From contig NZ_SRSF01000008.1 in assembly GCF_004803465.1 (NCBI RefSeq), positions 62,001 to 126,000 of the forward strand: a stretch of 64,000 nucleotides of DNA. The letters are read 5' to 3'. Shown here piece by piece: positions 46,938 to 56,699 of this stretch (positions are counted from its first letter, which is position 1; each line of letters starts with the position of its first letter). Position numbers and translations under genes: made by a program. Source of the stretch: Neolewinella litorea (GTDB lineage: Bacteria; Bacteroidota; Bacteroidia; Chitinophagales; Saprospiraceae). Below the pieces are notes generated by a model. That model searched no databases, was not told where the DNA came from, and saw only the letters and a list, made by a program, of their open reading frames with translations.

Positions 46938-48566
46938 TCAGCCCAGTTCTCCAATGGCGTGGCGGCGGCGGAGTTCACGCTTGTCGAACTTGCCGACGCT
47001 CGTCTTGGGTACCTCATCCAGAAAAACGAAGTCGTGCGGAATCTGGTAACTGACGAAATCGCGCGCCAGGAAGTCCATCAGTTCTTCCTTACTCGGCGGG
47101 TCGGTCTCCCCGAAAAGGACCACGGACGCCAGGGGCCGCTCGATCCATTTATCGTCGGGGATGGCAATGACGGCGGCTTCCCTCACCTTCGGATGGGCCA
47201 TGAGGGCGCTTTCCAGGGCCACGCTTGAGATCCATTCGCCGCCGCTTTTGATGAGGTCCTTGGTGCGGTCCTTGATCTCCATGTAGCCGTCGGCGTCGAT
47301 GGTGCTCACGTCGCCCGTCCGGAACCAGCCGTCGTTGGTAAAGTTGCCCTTGCTGGCGGTCTTGAAGTAGGCGTTAATGGTCCAGGCACCGCGTACCTGC
47401 AGCTCGCCCATGGTCTTGCCGTCCCACGGCAGTACGGTCCCTTCGTCGGAGACAATTCGGATCTCGACGCCGGGAAAGGGGATGCCCTGTTTGGCCCGTA
47501 GGTTCAGCTGTTCGTTTTCCGTTAAGCCATCGTGCTTCGGCTGCAGCCGGCTCAGGGTGCCGAGGGGGGAGGTTTCCGTCATGCCCCAGGCGTGCACCCC
47601 GCGAATGCCGAAGTCCTTTTCGAATCCCTCGATCAGGCTCTTGGGCAGCGCCGACCCGCCTACTACGTACTCTTGTAATGCCAGCGGCTCGGCGGGCGGA
47701 TGCTGTTTGAGCTCCTGGTAGATACCCAACCAGATGGTGGGCACCCCGTTAGCTTTGGTCACCTTTTCCTGCTGCAGGATGCGGATGAGGGCCGCGGGCT
47801 GCAGATTAGAGGAGGGCATCACCATTTCCGTTCCCGCCAACAGGCAGACGTAGGGAAAGCCCCAGGCCATCACGTGAAATTGCGGGACGATCAATAGGGC
47901 AACATCGCGGCTGCTCAGGTTCCCGGCGTTCGGGGCCATAATGGCCATGGCGTGGAGGTAGGTCGACCGGTGCGAGTAGACCACGCCTTTCGGCAAACCG
48001 GTGGTCCCGCTGGTGTAGCACATGCCGCAAGCCGTCTGCTCGTCCAGTTCCGGCCACTCGAACTCGTCGGGTTGCTCGGCCAGCAGGTCCTCGTAGCGCA
48101 GCGTATTCTGCAGGGTGGTCTTAAAATCTTCCGGCGCATTGATCAGTACGTAGTGGCGAACCGTCTCGATCAGCGGAGCGATCTGCTCGAGCAGGGGCAC
48201 GAGGGTTGCGTCGACGAAGATCACCTTGTCCTCGGAATGGTTGATGATGTACTCGATCTGCTGGGGCGACAGGCGGATGTTGATCGTATGGCAGATCGCC
48301 CCGATCCCGCTGATGCCGTAGTACAGTTCGACGTGGGGCCCGTGGTTCCAGGCGAAGGTGCCGACCACGTCGCCCGCTTGCACGCCGAGGGTATGGCGCA
48401 GGGCGTTGGCCAACTGCTTGCACCGGCGGTAGAGGTCGCCGAAAGTGTAGACGTGCCGCGTGCCGTCGGGCAGGTGGCTGATGATGCGTTTGTGGTGGAA
48501 GACCTGATTCCCGTACTCAAGAATGGTGTTGGTGGTAAGGGGATAATGCATCATCAGGCCTTGCAT
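46938..48566 (-). CDS. Medium/long-chain acyl-CoA ligase (AMP-forming)
   Basis: 542 aa from the ATG at 48566 (MQGLMMHYPLTTNTILEYGN); longer starts add a non-conserved leader. It activates fatty acids to acyl-CoA with ATP in the cytoplasm. ANL-superfamily motifs: P-loop YTSGTTGLPKG at 184-194, VPQFHVMAWGFPY, WGMTETSPLG, YFKTASKGNFTNDGWFRTGD and the C-terminal KTSVGKFDKREL with the adenylation Lys. The order and spacing fit AlkK-like medium-chain ligases. It lies downstream of the membrane protein gene on the same strand but 198 bp away. Confidence 0.92.
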   Translation of the reverse strand: MQGLMMHYPLTTNTILEYGNQVFHHKRIISHLPDGTRHVYTFGDLYRRCKQLANALRHTLGVQAGDVVGTFAWNHGPHVELYYGISGIGAICHTINIRLSPQQIEYIINHSEDKVIFVDATLVPLLEQIAPLIETVRHYVLINAPEDFKTTLQNTLRYEDLLAEQPDEFEWPELDEQTACGMCYTSGTTGLPKGVVYSHRSTYLHAMAIMAPNAGNLSSRDVALLIVPQFHVMAWGFPYVCLLAGTEMVMPSSNLQPAALIRILQQEKVTKANGVPTIWLGIYQELKQHPPAEPLALQEYVVGGSALPKSLIEGFEKDFGIRGVHAWGMTETSPLGTLSRLQPKHDGLTENEQLNLRAKQGIPFPGVEIRIVSDEGTVLPWDGKTMGELQVRGAWTINAYFKTASKGNFTNDGWFRTGDVSTIDADGYMEIKDRTKDLIKSGGEWISSVALESALMAHPKVREAAVIAIPDDKWIERPLASVVLFGETDPPSKEELMDFLARDFVSYQIPHDFVFLDEVPKTSVGKFDKRELRRRHAIGELG

Positions 48567-48740
48567 GGTCGGGTTGTTGTTCGGTGGTGAGGCAGGAAGC
48601 GCCGTACGGAGCCCCCTGGTGGATAAATATGTTGTTCTCCCCAATTTAATCCGCCCGGGCCGAAAGGATACCCCGTAGTCCACCCTTTTACCGTTGGAAA
48701 GGGCACAAAACCACGAATCCTTGCTTCCCCCCCGGTCCCT

Positions 48741-48758
48741 GGCACCCGCGCGCCGGCG
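48741..48758 (+). repeat. Dispersed CGGCACCYGCG element, copy 8
   Basis: GGCACCCGCGCGCCGGCG matches copy 2 except near its 3' end. It lies in the gap between the membrane protein stop (48765) and the acyl-CoA ligase start (48566). Confidence 0.55.
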
Positions 48759-48764
48759 CCCGAT

Positions 48765-49496
48765 TTAGCCCTTTACGGCCGCTTCGAAAAAAGCCTGCAC
48801 GGCGGCAGATTGCCCGAGCGGCTTGATCAGGCAGGCGTAGAGATTGACGGCAATAGCCAGGAAAGTGGCCGGATGGTTCAGCTTGCGGTAATAGCGCGCC
48901 GCGGCCACTACCATGAGCACGATGAGGAACTGCGAGAGGTAGATCGGCGGCATGATGTCGAAGTCAGGCCAACTGCTCCGGTAATAGCCCACGTAAACGT
49001 TCTGTATGCCCCGGGCTAGGGCGGGCATCATGATGATGAAGACGGTGGTAATGAGCCACCAGGCGTGGTTCTCCAGCTGCTTGCGCTGCACGATGCTCAT
49101 GATCACAGCTACCCCGAAAGCTACCATCATGGGGATTTCCACGGCCGCCACCCCGTAGAAGAACCAGGGCTCGAAGGGGCCGAAGCGGTCGGCGAGTTCC
49201 GCCGCCAGATGAGCGGTATTCACGTCGCGGTGCATCATGCTCAGGGCCGTCAGGCAAACGCCGCCCGCCAGGAACATGCCGATGATGCCGTTCGTGCGGT
49301 GACGGGCCAACTGGCCGTGGGTAGCGTAGTAGGGTTGCACGATGAGGTAGAGGTACCAGACCGTCCCGGTCCAGTAGTGTACGTGGACCGACCAGGCGTT
49401 ATCCGAGAAGTCTCCCCAGTAATCCTCGAAAATTCCCAGTTGCATGATCAGCAGGGGCAGGATCATCCACCGGTGCAGATGGCGGTACTTTTCCAT
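48765..49496 (-). CDS. Seven-helix membrane protein of unknown function
   Basis: 243 aa with about seven hydrophobic segments: LPLLIMQLGIF, YWTGTVWYLYLIVQPYY, IIGMFLAGGVCLTALSMM, AAVEIPMMVAFGVAVIMSIV, WWLITTVFIIMMPALARGI, LSQFLIVLMVVAAARYY and FLAIAVNLYACLIKPLG. Several conserved-looking His residues (HVHYWTG, HGQLARH, MMHRD) lie at membrane borders and could bind heme or metal, but no family is recognised. It is probably in the inner membrane. It reads toward the acyl-CoA ligase gene. Confidence 0.7.
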   Translation of the reverse strand: MEKYRHLHRWMILPLLIMQLGIFEDYWGDFSDNAWSVHVHYWTGTVWYLYLIVQPYYATHGQLARHRTNGIIGMFLAGGVCLTALSMMHRDVNTAHLAAELADRFGPFEPWFFYGVAAVEIPMMVAFGVAVIMSIVQRKQLENHAWWLITTVFIIMMPALARGIQNVYVGYYRSSWPDFDIMPPIYLSQFLIVLMVVAAARYYRKLNHPATFLAIAVNLYACLIKPLGQSAAVQAFFEAAVKG

Positions 49497-49773
49497 AAGG
49501 CGGGTGGTGCGGCGTGCTACGGAAATATGCCCCGGCCCGGGCCCGTGTTACACTTTTCGGCCAAAATTTTACCTACAGGCGTACCGGCGGTCCAGTCGTG
49601 TTCACTTTCGCGGACCACTGTCGGGGGGTAAACCTGGCCTAACCAAGTATAAAAGTATCCACGGAAGGGCGGCACGCGCGGGTTCAATTTCCGTCACCAA
49701 AGCATGGTCCTTTGGCGGGTGGACTGTCCGGTAGAGAAGGGAATGACCGGAAACGGGGGGGTGAATGACGCCC

Positions 49774-49796
49774 GTCCAACGGGTAGACCGTTGGAC
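49774..49796. repeat. GTTGGACGG-family inverted repeat
   Basis: GTCCAACGG at 49774-49782 and CCGTTGGAC at 49788-49796, loop GTAGA. The arms match the half-sites flanking the GH43-esterase operon. Confidence 0.65.
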
Positions 49797-50017
49797 GGTG
49801 TGCTTTACAATTATGAATTTGACGGGCATTTCGCGATCCACCCCGAAGGCTGTCTTGACAAAATTCGGCACCCAGTACCGATACAAATGGGCGATCAACG
49901 CGTCAATGAGGGGGGCAGGCAGGGAAACCACCATGCGAAATCCCTCGCCGGGGCGAGTGTCCCAGCCCCGCGCCTAAAGCCTGCTACCACCCCATATAAT
50001 GCACCGCACCCAATAAC

Positions 50018-50044
50018 AAAAATGTGTAAAAACGGCACATTTTT
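50018..50044. promoter_or_regulatory. AT-rich inverted repeat upstream of giant gene 2
   Basis: AAAAATGTG and CACATTTTT, perfect 9-bp arms with a 9-bp spacer, 112 bp before the start codon. Symmetry and spacing suit a dimeric operator; as RNA it would be a weak hairpin followed by few Ts. Confidence 0.45.
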
Positions 50045-50155
50045 GAAATTATTGCGGTAGATATGGTCTTATTATAAAATAATATTTGCAATTGCCGGTG
50101 AATGGGAAGTATATTATCGTGATAACACTTACCTGACTTAACGATTTCCCTTCAC

Positions 50156-53100
50156 ATGAGTAATTTCCTGAAGAGCACCCTGTGCTCCCTGGCGCTGCTA
50201 TGCCTGTTCGCCGCTACCTCACCTTCCACGGTTGCCATAATTACCGACAACGTCGTGGAAGCCTTCACCTCCCTCAACGAACTGATGTTCCCCACGATCA
50301 CGACCCACCCGCCCAACGGGGGTCGAATCAAGGGGTCCACCACTTTCACCGCCTCCACCGCCAGCAGCGATTACTACATCGACCTGGGATACGGGGACCT
50401 GGCGGATTACAAGGGCGTCTGCCCCTGTTCCGAGAATCTTGAAATTATCGTAGGAAACGGCAAATTCATTACCGGCGACAACCTGTTCCGGTTTTCCCTT
50501 GGGCCTAGTGACCGTGGGGACGGAACATACCGCTACGGCGTGGGGCCTGGCGTGGTGCGCGACCTGTATCCTCGTGCGCTTTACACTGGTACATACGCCG
50601 TTACCCTGTCCTGTGGGCAACTGGCGTGGATATCCGGTACCTGTTACGAAGAGACGCGCGACGCCAGCGACGACACGAACAACCCGGGCCAGGGAGCCGT
50701 CACCGGTTCCACGGCCCCCCTCTACCCACCTCGTCAGGTCACGGCTTCGGGCGACCTGGCCGATCGCATCGTGATCACCTGGGAAAAAGGTACGGATACA
50801 CCCGACGATCGACACTTTTACCAGATCCGGCGCGACGGGGCCTTGATCGCTACGGTTCCGGGTAGCAATCGCAGTTACACCGACAGCGGGCTGGGCGTAA
50901 ACGTCAAGCACAACTACACGGTAAGCACCTACTACAACCGCTTCGGGAATACGGCCACTGCACCTTCCAGTACCGCGCAGGGATCGACCTTCAGCCTGGC
51001 CTTTGAGGCCAGCGACGGAACGAAATACAACTCCACCGTACTGAAGTGGACCAATATGGCGCGGGTGGCGCAGGAAGTGCGCGTCGAACGGGTGGCACCC
51101 GGCGAGGAACGCGAGGAACTGGCGGTACTCAGTGCCAACTCCCAAGGTTTTAACGACACGGAGGGCATTCCCGGCTTCCAGTATACCTATTACATCACGC
51201 CGATCGGGAGTACCATCGGCGAGCAGTCGGACACGGGCCACAGCCGCCCCAACGGGGTGATCAAGGGCTACGTGCGTTCCAGTCTGGGAACCGGCGTCCC
51301 TGGCGTGACGGTCAAAATCAACCTCGTCGGCACCCTCACCGCCAGCGGGGCGAACCTGCCGGGCGGTTGTCTGCCCTCCGCCGCCTACTGCGCCACCACG
51401 GATCAAACCGGATACTACGAGGTAAGAGACATCTACTACCACGAGGAGGCCAAGTTTTCCGTGACGCCCGAAAAGACCGGATCCTCTCCCCACGTCTTTG
51501 CGCCCACGAGTTCCACGCGGACGCTCGACGTGACGGGCAACATTGCCCCGGGGGTCGACTTCAATGACCTGACAGTCTTCACGATCCTGGGACGCGTGCA
51601 TTACCCCACCTCATCTAACAACGCAACCTGTGGCGTTGAAGGCGTCAACATTCTGGTCGACAACGAGGACGTAGGCATCCGCACTGATGGTAGTGGCAAC
51701 TGGGCGCACGTGGTCCAGGACAAAGGCATCTACTCCTTCACGCCCGAGTTCCTGCACCACACCTTCATCTCCACAGACCCGGCAATTAATCCCGCCCAAC
51801 TGAACGTGGACGACGATGTCCTGGATGTGAACTTCACCGATACCACCACCGATTCGCTGCGCATCATCGTGCAGGGCGGGTGTGGCATTTCCCTGGGGCC
51901 GGTGGTCATAGTCGAACTCACCGCGCCAAACAACTGCTACTATGATACCATCTGGCTGGATGAATCTGGTGTAGGCACGATCACCGATTTGCCCGCCCGC
52001 AACTACCAGGTCAAGGTGGTAGACATCCCGGGCATCACGAATAAATTCGACATTCTGGATCAAATTGGCGTAGAGCGGGTCGGCATCGACCTGACCGTAC
52101 GGGATACCGCCCAGGTTATCACCGTTTACGATTCCACGATCATCACGCCGAGGCAGACCACCACGGCACCCAACGGGGTGGAAATTGAGGTCACGCCCGC
52201 CGATACGATTTTCGCCGGCACCAGCGACACGGTGCGCCGCAGCGTGGACCCCGAGGTGGCCTTCATCTACCGCTCACCGCTCGACATCTCCACCGATTTC
52301 GCCGAGGCCGGAGCGAACGTAGTGAATTGCGGAAACGAGGACGTCATTGTCATGGAACAGGGCCTGAGTTACACGCTGCAGATCGACGTAGCCGAGACCC
52401 TCGGGAGCGACTGCCCGATCGATACCGGGGTGCTGAAGATTTACGACTTTATCTCCGACCGCGGCGAAAAGCCGATCATCCTGCCCATCCAGAATGGTAT
52501 CGTTACGTACACCATCGTGGCCGGCCAGCCCAACCTGGCCTCCGCCGCCGAGCACAGTTATGAAAAACTGCTCTACATCATCCCCGAAGTCGACCAACTG
52601 CAACCCGTACCGGTAGAGTACTGGGCCTTCGTCGAAGGGGTTAAGACCAATACGCCCAGCTTTATCTCCCGCAGTCCTGAGATCCCGATGCTGATCCTGC
52701 ACGACCCCCCGGGCGACAACAGTTACAGCTACGTGGAGGAGGGAACCTCGTTCACGAGTTTCAACCGGACGGAAGTCCTGACGGGCGGCGAAGCCGGGTT
52801 CTACACCAACACCGTAATCGGTACGGCGGCCAACGTCTTCAGTCTGGAGATCGCCGCCGGCGTGCAGATCCAACTCGACATCCGGGGCGGCCGCGACAAC
52901 TTCAACCGTACGGGAACCGAATCCTCGGTGACCTTCCTCGATCGCTTCTCTACCTCCGACCTCGATAACCTGACCGGTGGTGACGGCGACGTGTACATCG
53001 GCGCGGCCTTCAACCAGGAATTTTCGATTGGTCAGGAACTAACTTTCGAGGGCTGCGAAGGCAAGATTACCAACGTGCCCGCGATCAACATCCAGGATTT

Positions 53101-56100
53101 TGCCACCACCTTCGTCTACACGGAGCTGCACATCAAGAACGTCCTGATCCCCACCCTGGGGCAACTCCGCCGCGACATCATCCGCGACCGCGCCCCGGCC
53201 GACATGACCGATGAAGAGAGGCGCGAGGCCAACCTGCTGCGGGCCGACAGTCTGAGCTGGGAAAATATCCTGGCCGAGAACGATACGGCCCGGACCGAAG
53301 GCAAATTCGTGGAGAACATCTCCTTCAGCGCCGGAGCAAACGTATCCCGGGAAAAAACGGAAACGAACGCCGCTTCCAATTCCTACGAATACAACACCTT
53401 CATGAATACCGACTTCGCCATCGGAGTCAAGGCGCAAATCAAAGGCCTGGGAGCCTGGTTTGAAACCGAGACCGGGGGCGTGGGAAGCATCCGGTACTCC
53501 ACCAGCGTAGAGGAAGGGAGCAGCAACGATACCACCCGCACGGTAGGCTACGTCCTGGGTGACGGCGACATCGGCGATTACTTCAGCGTGGACATCCTCA
53601 CCGACGAGAGTTACGATGTACCCGCCTTCCGAATCAAGGCCGGCACTTCATCCTGCCCCCAGGAGCCAAATACCCAAGCCCGGGATCGCCCTGAAATACA
53701 AATCTTTCCGCCGGAAATCACCGGCGTGCCCGCCGATGGTACCGCCAGCTTCGTATGCCGGGTAACGAACAGTAGTGAGAGTATGGAAACCCGCGAGTAC
53801 CATGTCCGTGCCGTTTCCACCAGCAATCCGGACGGGGCCATCATCTCACTGGGCGGGCAACGCATCAATAACGGACCCGCCAGCTTCTTCATTCCCGCCG
53901 GGGAATCACTAGACGTGATGCTCACCGTACAGCGCGGCCCGCTGGCCAGCAGCTACGAGGACATTGGCATCATGGTATATCCGCCTTGCGAGTATGAATT
54001 GTGGCAGGACAACGGCAGTCTCGTCAACGCGGATACGGCCTACATTCAGCAACTGAACTTCGCTACCGAGTGTACGAACGTTACTCTCCGCGAACCATTC
54101 GACGGGTGGATCATCAACCGCAATTCAGCCAACTTCCTGTCTACTACCTTCTCCGGGTACGACCGCAATAACAAGACCCTGCAGGAGCTCGCCATCGAGA
54201 TCAAGCCGGAGGGGCAGGGTTACCGGGAGATATACACCGTAGCGAAGGCCGATCTGGCCAGCGCCAACTACAGCTTCAATCTCGACCTCACCAATTTCCC
54301 CGACGGGGCATACACCCTCCGTGCTAAGGCCTCCTGCGGGTTGGAAGGCGTAACGTACTCCTCGGAAAAGCGCGGGATCATTGACCGGCGCAGTCTCGCC
54401 CCCTTCGGCTATCCTACGCCGAGCGACGGGTTCCTGCGACCCGGACAGGCGATCTCCGTCACTTTCGACAAGACCGTCAACTGCAATTTCCCCTTCGCAG
54501 ATTACCAACCGGTGTATTCCCTGACGCGCAACGACACGGGCGAGGAAATCCCCGTCAGTACCCAGTGCAGCGGCCAAACCGTAATCCTGGTGCCCGGCAC
54601 CCCGCTCACCGACCGGCCCGAGCTGGCCGGCGTGGAACTGACCGCGCGCATGGATAAACTCCGTGACCCCAGCGGCAACGTACAGAAATACCCAACCGTC
54701 TGGTCGTTCAAGGTCAACGCAGTGCCCGTCCTCTGGGACCCCAGTCCGATCTACTACAGCGGCCTGGCGGGTGAGGTACACATCGTCAACGGGGTACTGA
54801 AGAACGACTCCGAACTGAGCAAGCCGTTTACCCTGGACCTGCAGGACAGCTCCGGACTGGTTTCCTATCCGGTTTGGCTGACGCCGTTGCAGGACAACGG
54901 AACGATTCTGCCCAACGACGACGCCACCATACCCTTTGCGGTGGACACTGAGCTCACACCGGGGATCTACACCGGTACCATCGATGCCCTGATCGATGGT
55001 GAGGTTGTAAGTACCCCGATCACGGTGGAATTACTGGCCACCCCGGTAAACTGGCCGTTTAACCCGGCCGACTACGAGTACTCCATGACGGTGGTGACCA
55101 ACTTCAGCCTTGATGGCTCTGACACCCTGCTCTCCGACGATGAGCGGGATCTGATCGGCGCTTTCGTCGACGGCGAAATTCGTGGGGTAACCCACATTGA
55201 ATACCTCCCTACGGTAGACCTTTACCGCGCCTTCCTGACCGTGTACAGCCACACCCCGGGTGGCAACAACGGTGAGCGGATCAACTTCCGCTTCTGGCAC
55301 GCCCTGAACGGTGTGGAATACGGGGCACTGGAAGAAGTCATCTTCCGTGCCGACGCCACCATCGGCAATCCGACCGCCCCCTTCATCCTCCACCCGGAAG
55401 GCATTTTCCAGGTCATCCCCCTGCAAGTAGGCTGGAACTGGGTTTCGCTCAACGTCCAGACCGACGACATGTCGCGGGAACACCTCCTGTCCAGCATCGT
55501 AGGCGATCAGACGAACAACAACGTACTGATCAAGAGCAGGGATCTGATGTCGGTCCACGACGCCAGCAAGACCTGGAGTGGCAACCTCAAGACCCTGGCC
55601 CTGGGCGAAGGCTACCTGCTGCATCTCTCTAGCCACCCCGACACCCTGAAAGTGGTCGGTCTGCCGAGCCCCGTACCCATCGACGTGGACGTGATCCGCA
55701 ATTGGAACTGGATCGGCTATCCCCAACTGGAACAACGCGCCGTAAACGACGTGCTGGCCGGATTGAATGCCACTACTGGCGACGTGCTCAAGGGCCGGCA
55801 GTCCTTTACGGTATTCGATCAATCGGCAACGGGCTGGCTCGGCAACCTGCGGCAGTTCGTACCCGGCACCGGCTACAAATTGTTCGCCGGAAATACCGGC
55901 AAGATCACCTATCCCGCGCCGAAACGTTCCGGCTACGAGGTAATTACCAGCGATTTTGAACACAATATGGCCGTGATCGGCACCTTCTCTCGCGAAGCAC
56001 TTGACGAAGACTCCTACGACCCCCTGGACGTGGTGGCCTTCATCGGCGGCAATTGCCGGGGTATCGGTTCCCTGGAATACGTTGCCGAGCTTGATGCCTA

Positions 56101-56560
56101 CCGCACCTTTATGCTGGTGCACGGCAATTCGGACGATTTCGATGCCCCGATCGAGTTCCGGATTGTCAATTCCGACAACGACGTGGAGTACGCCGCTACC
56201 GGTGAGGAACGTTCCTTCGGCCCCGACCTGATCGTTGGTTCCATCGATACGCCTTACCCCTTCCTATCCGCGACGACCTCCACCTACGACGCGGTACCGG
56301 CAGGTTACGCACTCTACGACAACGTACCCAATCCGGCCCGCATGGAAACGACCATAAGTTTCCGGATTCCGGCCACCGAACAGGTAACCATCGAACTGCT
56401 TGACCTGAATGGCCGGCTGGTCCGGGCGTTACCGAAAACGCAGTACGCCGCCGGCATTCACCAGGTTCAACTATCCGTAGCCGACCTGCCGCATGGGGTA
56501 TACCTGTACCGCGTTCGTACGGAAGGCTTCAGTTCCAGCCGGAAAATGATTGTGCAGTAA
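50156..56560 (+). CDS. Giant T9SS-secreted multidomain surface protein (paralogue 2)
   Basis: 2134 aa with signal peptide (MSNFLKSTLCSLALLCLFAA) and a C-terminal T9SS sorting domain at about 2060-2134 (NVPNPARMETTISFRIPA, HGVYLYRVRTEGFSSSRK). It aligns end to end with the protein at 4438-10815. Shared order: fibronectin III-like units, carboxypeptidase-regulatory units (TDQTGYYEVRDIYYHEEA), the central HDPPGDNSYSYVEEGTSF at 849-866, YIGAAFNQEF, ENISFSAGA, DGDIGDYFSVD, YPPCEYELWQDNG, WNWVSLNVQTDDMSREH and the sorting domain. The N-terminal ~170 residues differ most, which may set different surface partners. No enzyme motif seen; structural or adhesive role is inference. It ends in a gap with complex inverted repeats. 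Confidence 0.85.
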   Translation: MSNFLKSTLCSLALLCLFAATSPSTVAIITDNVVEAFTSLNELMFPTITTHPPNGGRIKGSTTFTASTASSDYYIDLGYGDLADYKGVCPCSENLEIIVGNGKFITGDNLFRFSLGPSDRGDGTYRYGVGPGVVRDLYPRALYTGTYAVTLSCGQLAWISGTCYEETRDASDDTNNPGQGAVTGSTAPLYPPRQVTASGDLADRIVITWEKGTDTPDDRHFYQIRRDGALIATVPGSNRSYTDSGLGVNVKHNYTVSTYYNRFGNTATAPSSTAQGSTFSLAFEASDGTKYNSTVLKWTNMARVAQEVRVERVAPGEEREELAVLSANSQGFNDTEGIPGFQYTYYITPIGSTIGEQSDTGHSRPNGVIKGYVRSSLGTGVPGVTVKINLVGTLTASGANLPGGCLPSAAYCATTDQTGYYEVRDIYYHEEAKFSVTPEKTGSSPHVFAPTSSTRTLDVTGNIAPGVDFNDLTVFTILGRVHYPTSSNNATCGVEGVNILVDNEDVGIRTDGSGNWAHVVQDKGIYSFTPEFLHHTFISTDPAINPAQLNVDDDVLDVNFTDTTTDSLRIIVQGGCGISLGPVVIVELTAPNNCYYDTIWLDESGVGTITDLPARNYQVKVVDIPGITNKFDILDQIGVERVGIDLTVRDTAQVITVYDSTIITPRQTTTAPNGVEIEVTPADTIFAGTSDTVRRSVDPEVAFIYRSPLDISTDFAEAGANVVNCGNEDVIVMEQGLSYTLQIDVAETLGSDCPIDTGVLKIYDFISDRGEKPIILPIQNGIVTYTIVAGQPNLASAAEHSYEKLLYIIPEVDQLQPVPVEYWAFVEGVKTNTPSFISRSPEIPMLILHDPPGDNSYSYVEEGTSFTSFNRTEVLTGGEAGFYTNTVIGTAANVFSLEIAAGVQIQLDIRGGRDNFNRTGTESSVTFLDRFSTSDLDNLTGGDGDVYIGAAFNQEFSIGQELTFEGCEGKITNVPAINIQDFATTFVYTELHIKNVLIPTLGQLRRDIIRDRAPADMTDEERREANLLRADSLSWENILAENDTARTEGKFVENISFSAGANVSREKTETNAASNSYEYNTFMNTDFAIGVKAQIKGLGAWFETETGGVGSIRYSTSVEEGSSNDTTRTVGYVLGDGDIGDYFSVDILTDESYDVPAFRIKAGTSSCPQEPNTQARDRPEIQIFPPEITGVPADGTASFVCRVTNSSESMETREYHVRAVSTSNPDGAIISLGGQRINNGPASFFIPAGESLDVMLTVQRGPLASSYEDIGIMVYPPCEYELWQDNGSLVNADTAYIQQLNFATECTNVTLREPFDGWIINRNSANFLSTTFSGYDRNNKTLQELAIEIKPEGQGYREIYTVAKADLASANYSFNLDLTNFPDGAYTLRAKASCGLEGVTYSSEKRGIIDRRSLAPFGYPTPSDGFLRPGQAISVTFDKTVNCNFPFADYQPVYSLTRNDTGEEIPVSTQCSGQTVILVPGTPLTDRPELAGVELTARMDKLRDPSGNVQKYPTVWSFKVNAVPVLWDPSPIYYSGLAGEVHIVNGVLKNDSELSKPFTLDLQDSSGLVSYPVWLTPLQDNGTILPNDDATIPFAVDTELTPGIYTGTIDALIDGEVVSTPITVELLATPVNWPFNPADYEYSMTVVTNFSLDGSDTLLSDDERDLIGAFVDGEIRGVTHIEYLPTVDLYRAFLTVYSHTPGGNNGERINFRFWHALNGVEYGALEEVIFRADATIGNPTAPFILHPEGIFQVIPLQVGWNWVSLNVQTDDMSREHLLSSIVGDQTNNNVLIKSRDLMSVHDASKTWSGNLKTLALGEGYLLHLSSHPDTLKVVGLPSPVPIDVDVIRNWNWIGYPQLEQRAVNDVLAGLNATTGDVLKGRQSFTVFDQSATGWLGNLRQFVPGTGYKLFAGNTGKITYPAPKRSGYEVITSDFEHNMAVIGTFSREALDEDSYDPLDVVAFIGGNCRGIGSLEYVAELDAYRTFMLVHGNSDDFDAPIEFRIVNSDNDVEYAATGEERSFGPDLIVGSIDTPYPFLSATTSTYDAVPAGYALYDNVPNPARMETTISFRIPATEQVTIELLDLNGRLVRALPKTQYAAGIHQVQLSVADLPHGVYLYRVRTEGFSSSRKMIVQ

Positions 56561-56606
56561 GCGCATGGCCTGATCAACGGAAGACCAGATTGCTGGTCCG
56601 TAGAAA

Positions 56607-56685
56607 ACTGGTCCGACGATTAAGTGGTTGGACGACTAAGTGGTCCGACCGCTAACTCGTCGGACCACTTAGCGGTCGGACCAGT
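56607..56685. repeat. Nested, mutually exclusive inverted repeats between convergent genes
   Basis: Three perfect pairings overlap: 56607-56617 with 56675-56685 (11 bp, ACTGGTCCGAC), 56636-56649 with 56659-56672 (14 bp, CTAAGTGGTCCGAC), and 56642-56655 with 56669-56682 (14 bp, GGTCCGACCGCTAA). The last two cannot form together. It lies between the stop of giant gene 2 and the stop of the CE15 gene, so a bidirectional terminator is likely. Confidence 0.8.
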
Positions 56686-56699
56686 ACCAGCCGGAGCAG

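Larger units (their letters stand above)
49497..50155. promoter_or_regulatory. Long leader region of the second giant T9SS gene
   Basis: 659 bp with no gene I can support. The left half is GC-rich and holds an inverted repeat of the GTTGGACGG family (49774-49796). The right half is AT-rich, with an inverted repeat at 50018-50044 and AATATTTG at 50081-50088, one base from the TAnnTTTG consensus and 68 bp before the start. The gap upstream of the first giant gene (10816-11076) is similarly AT-rich. Confidence 0.4.
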
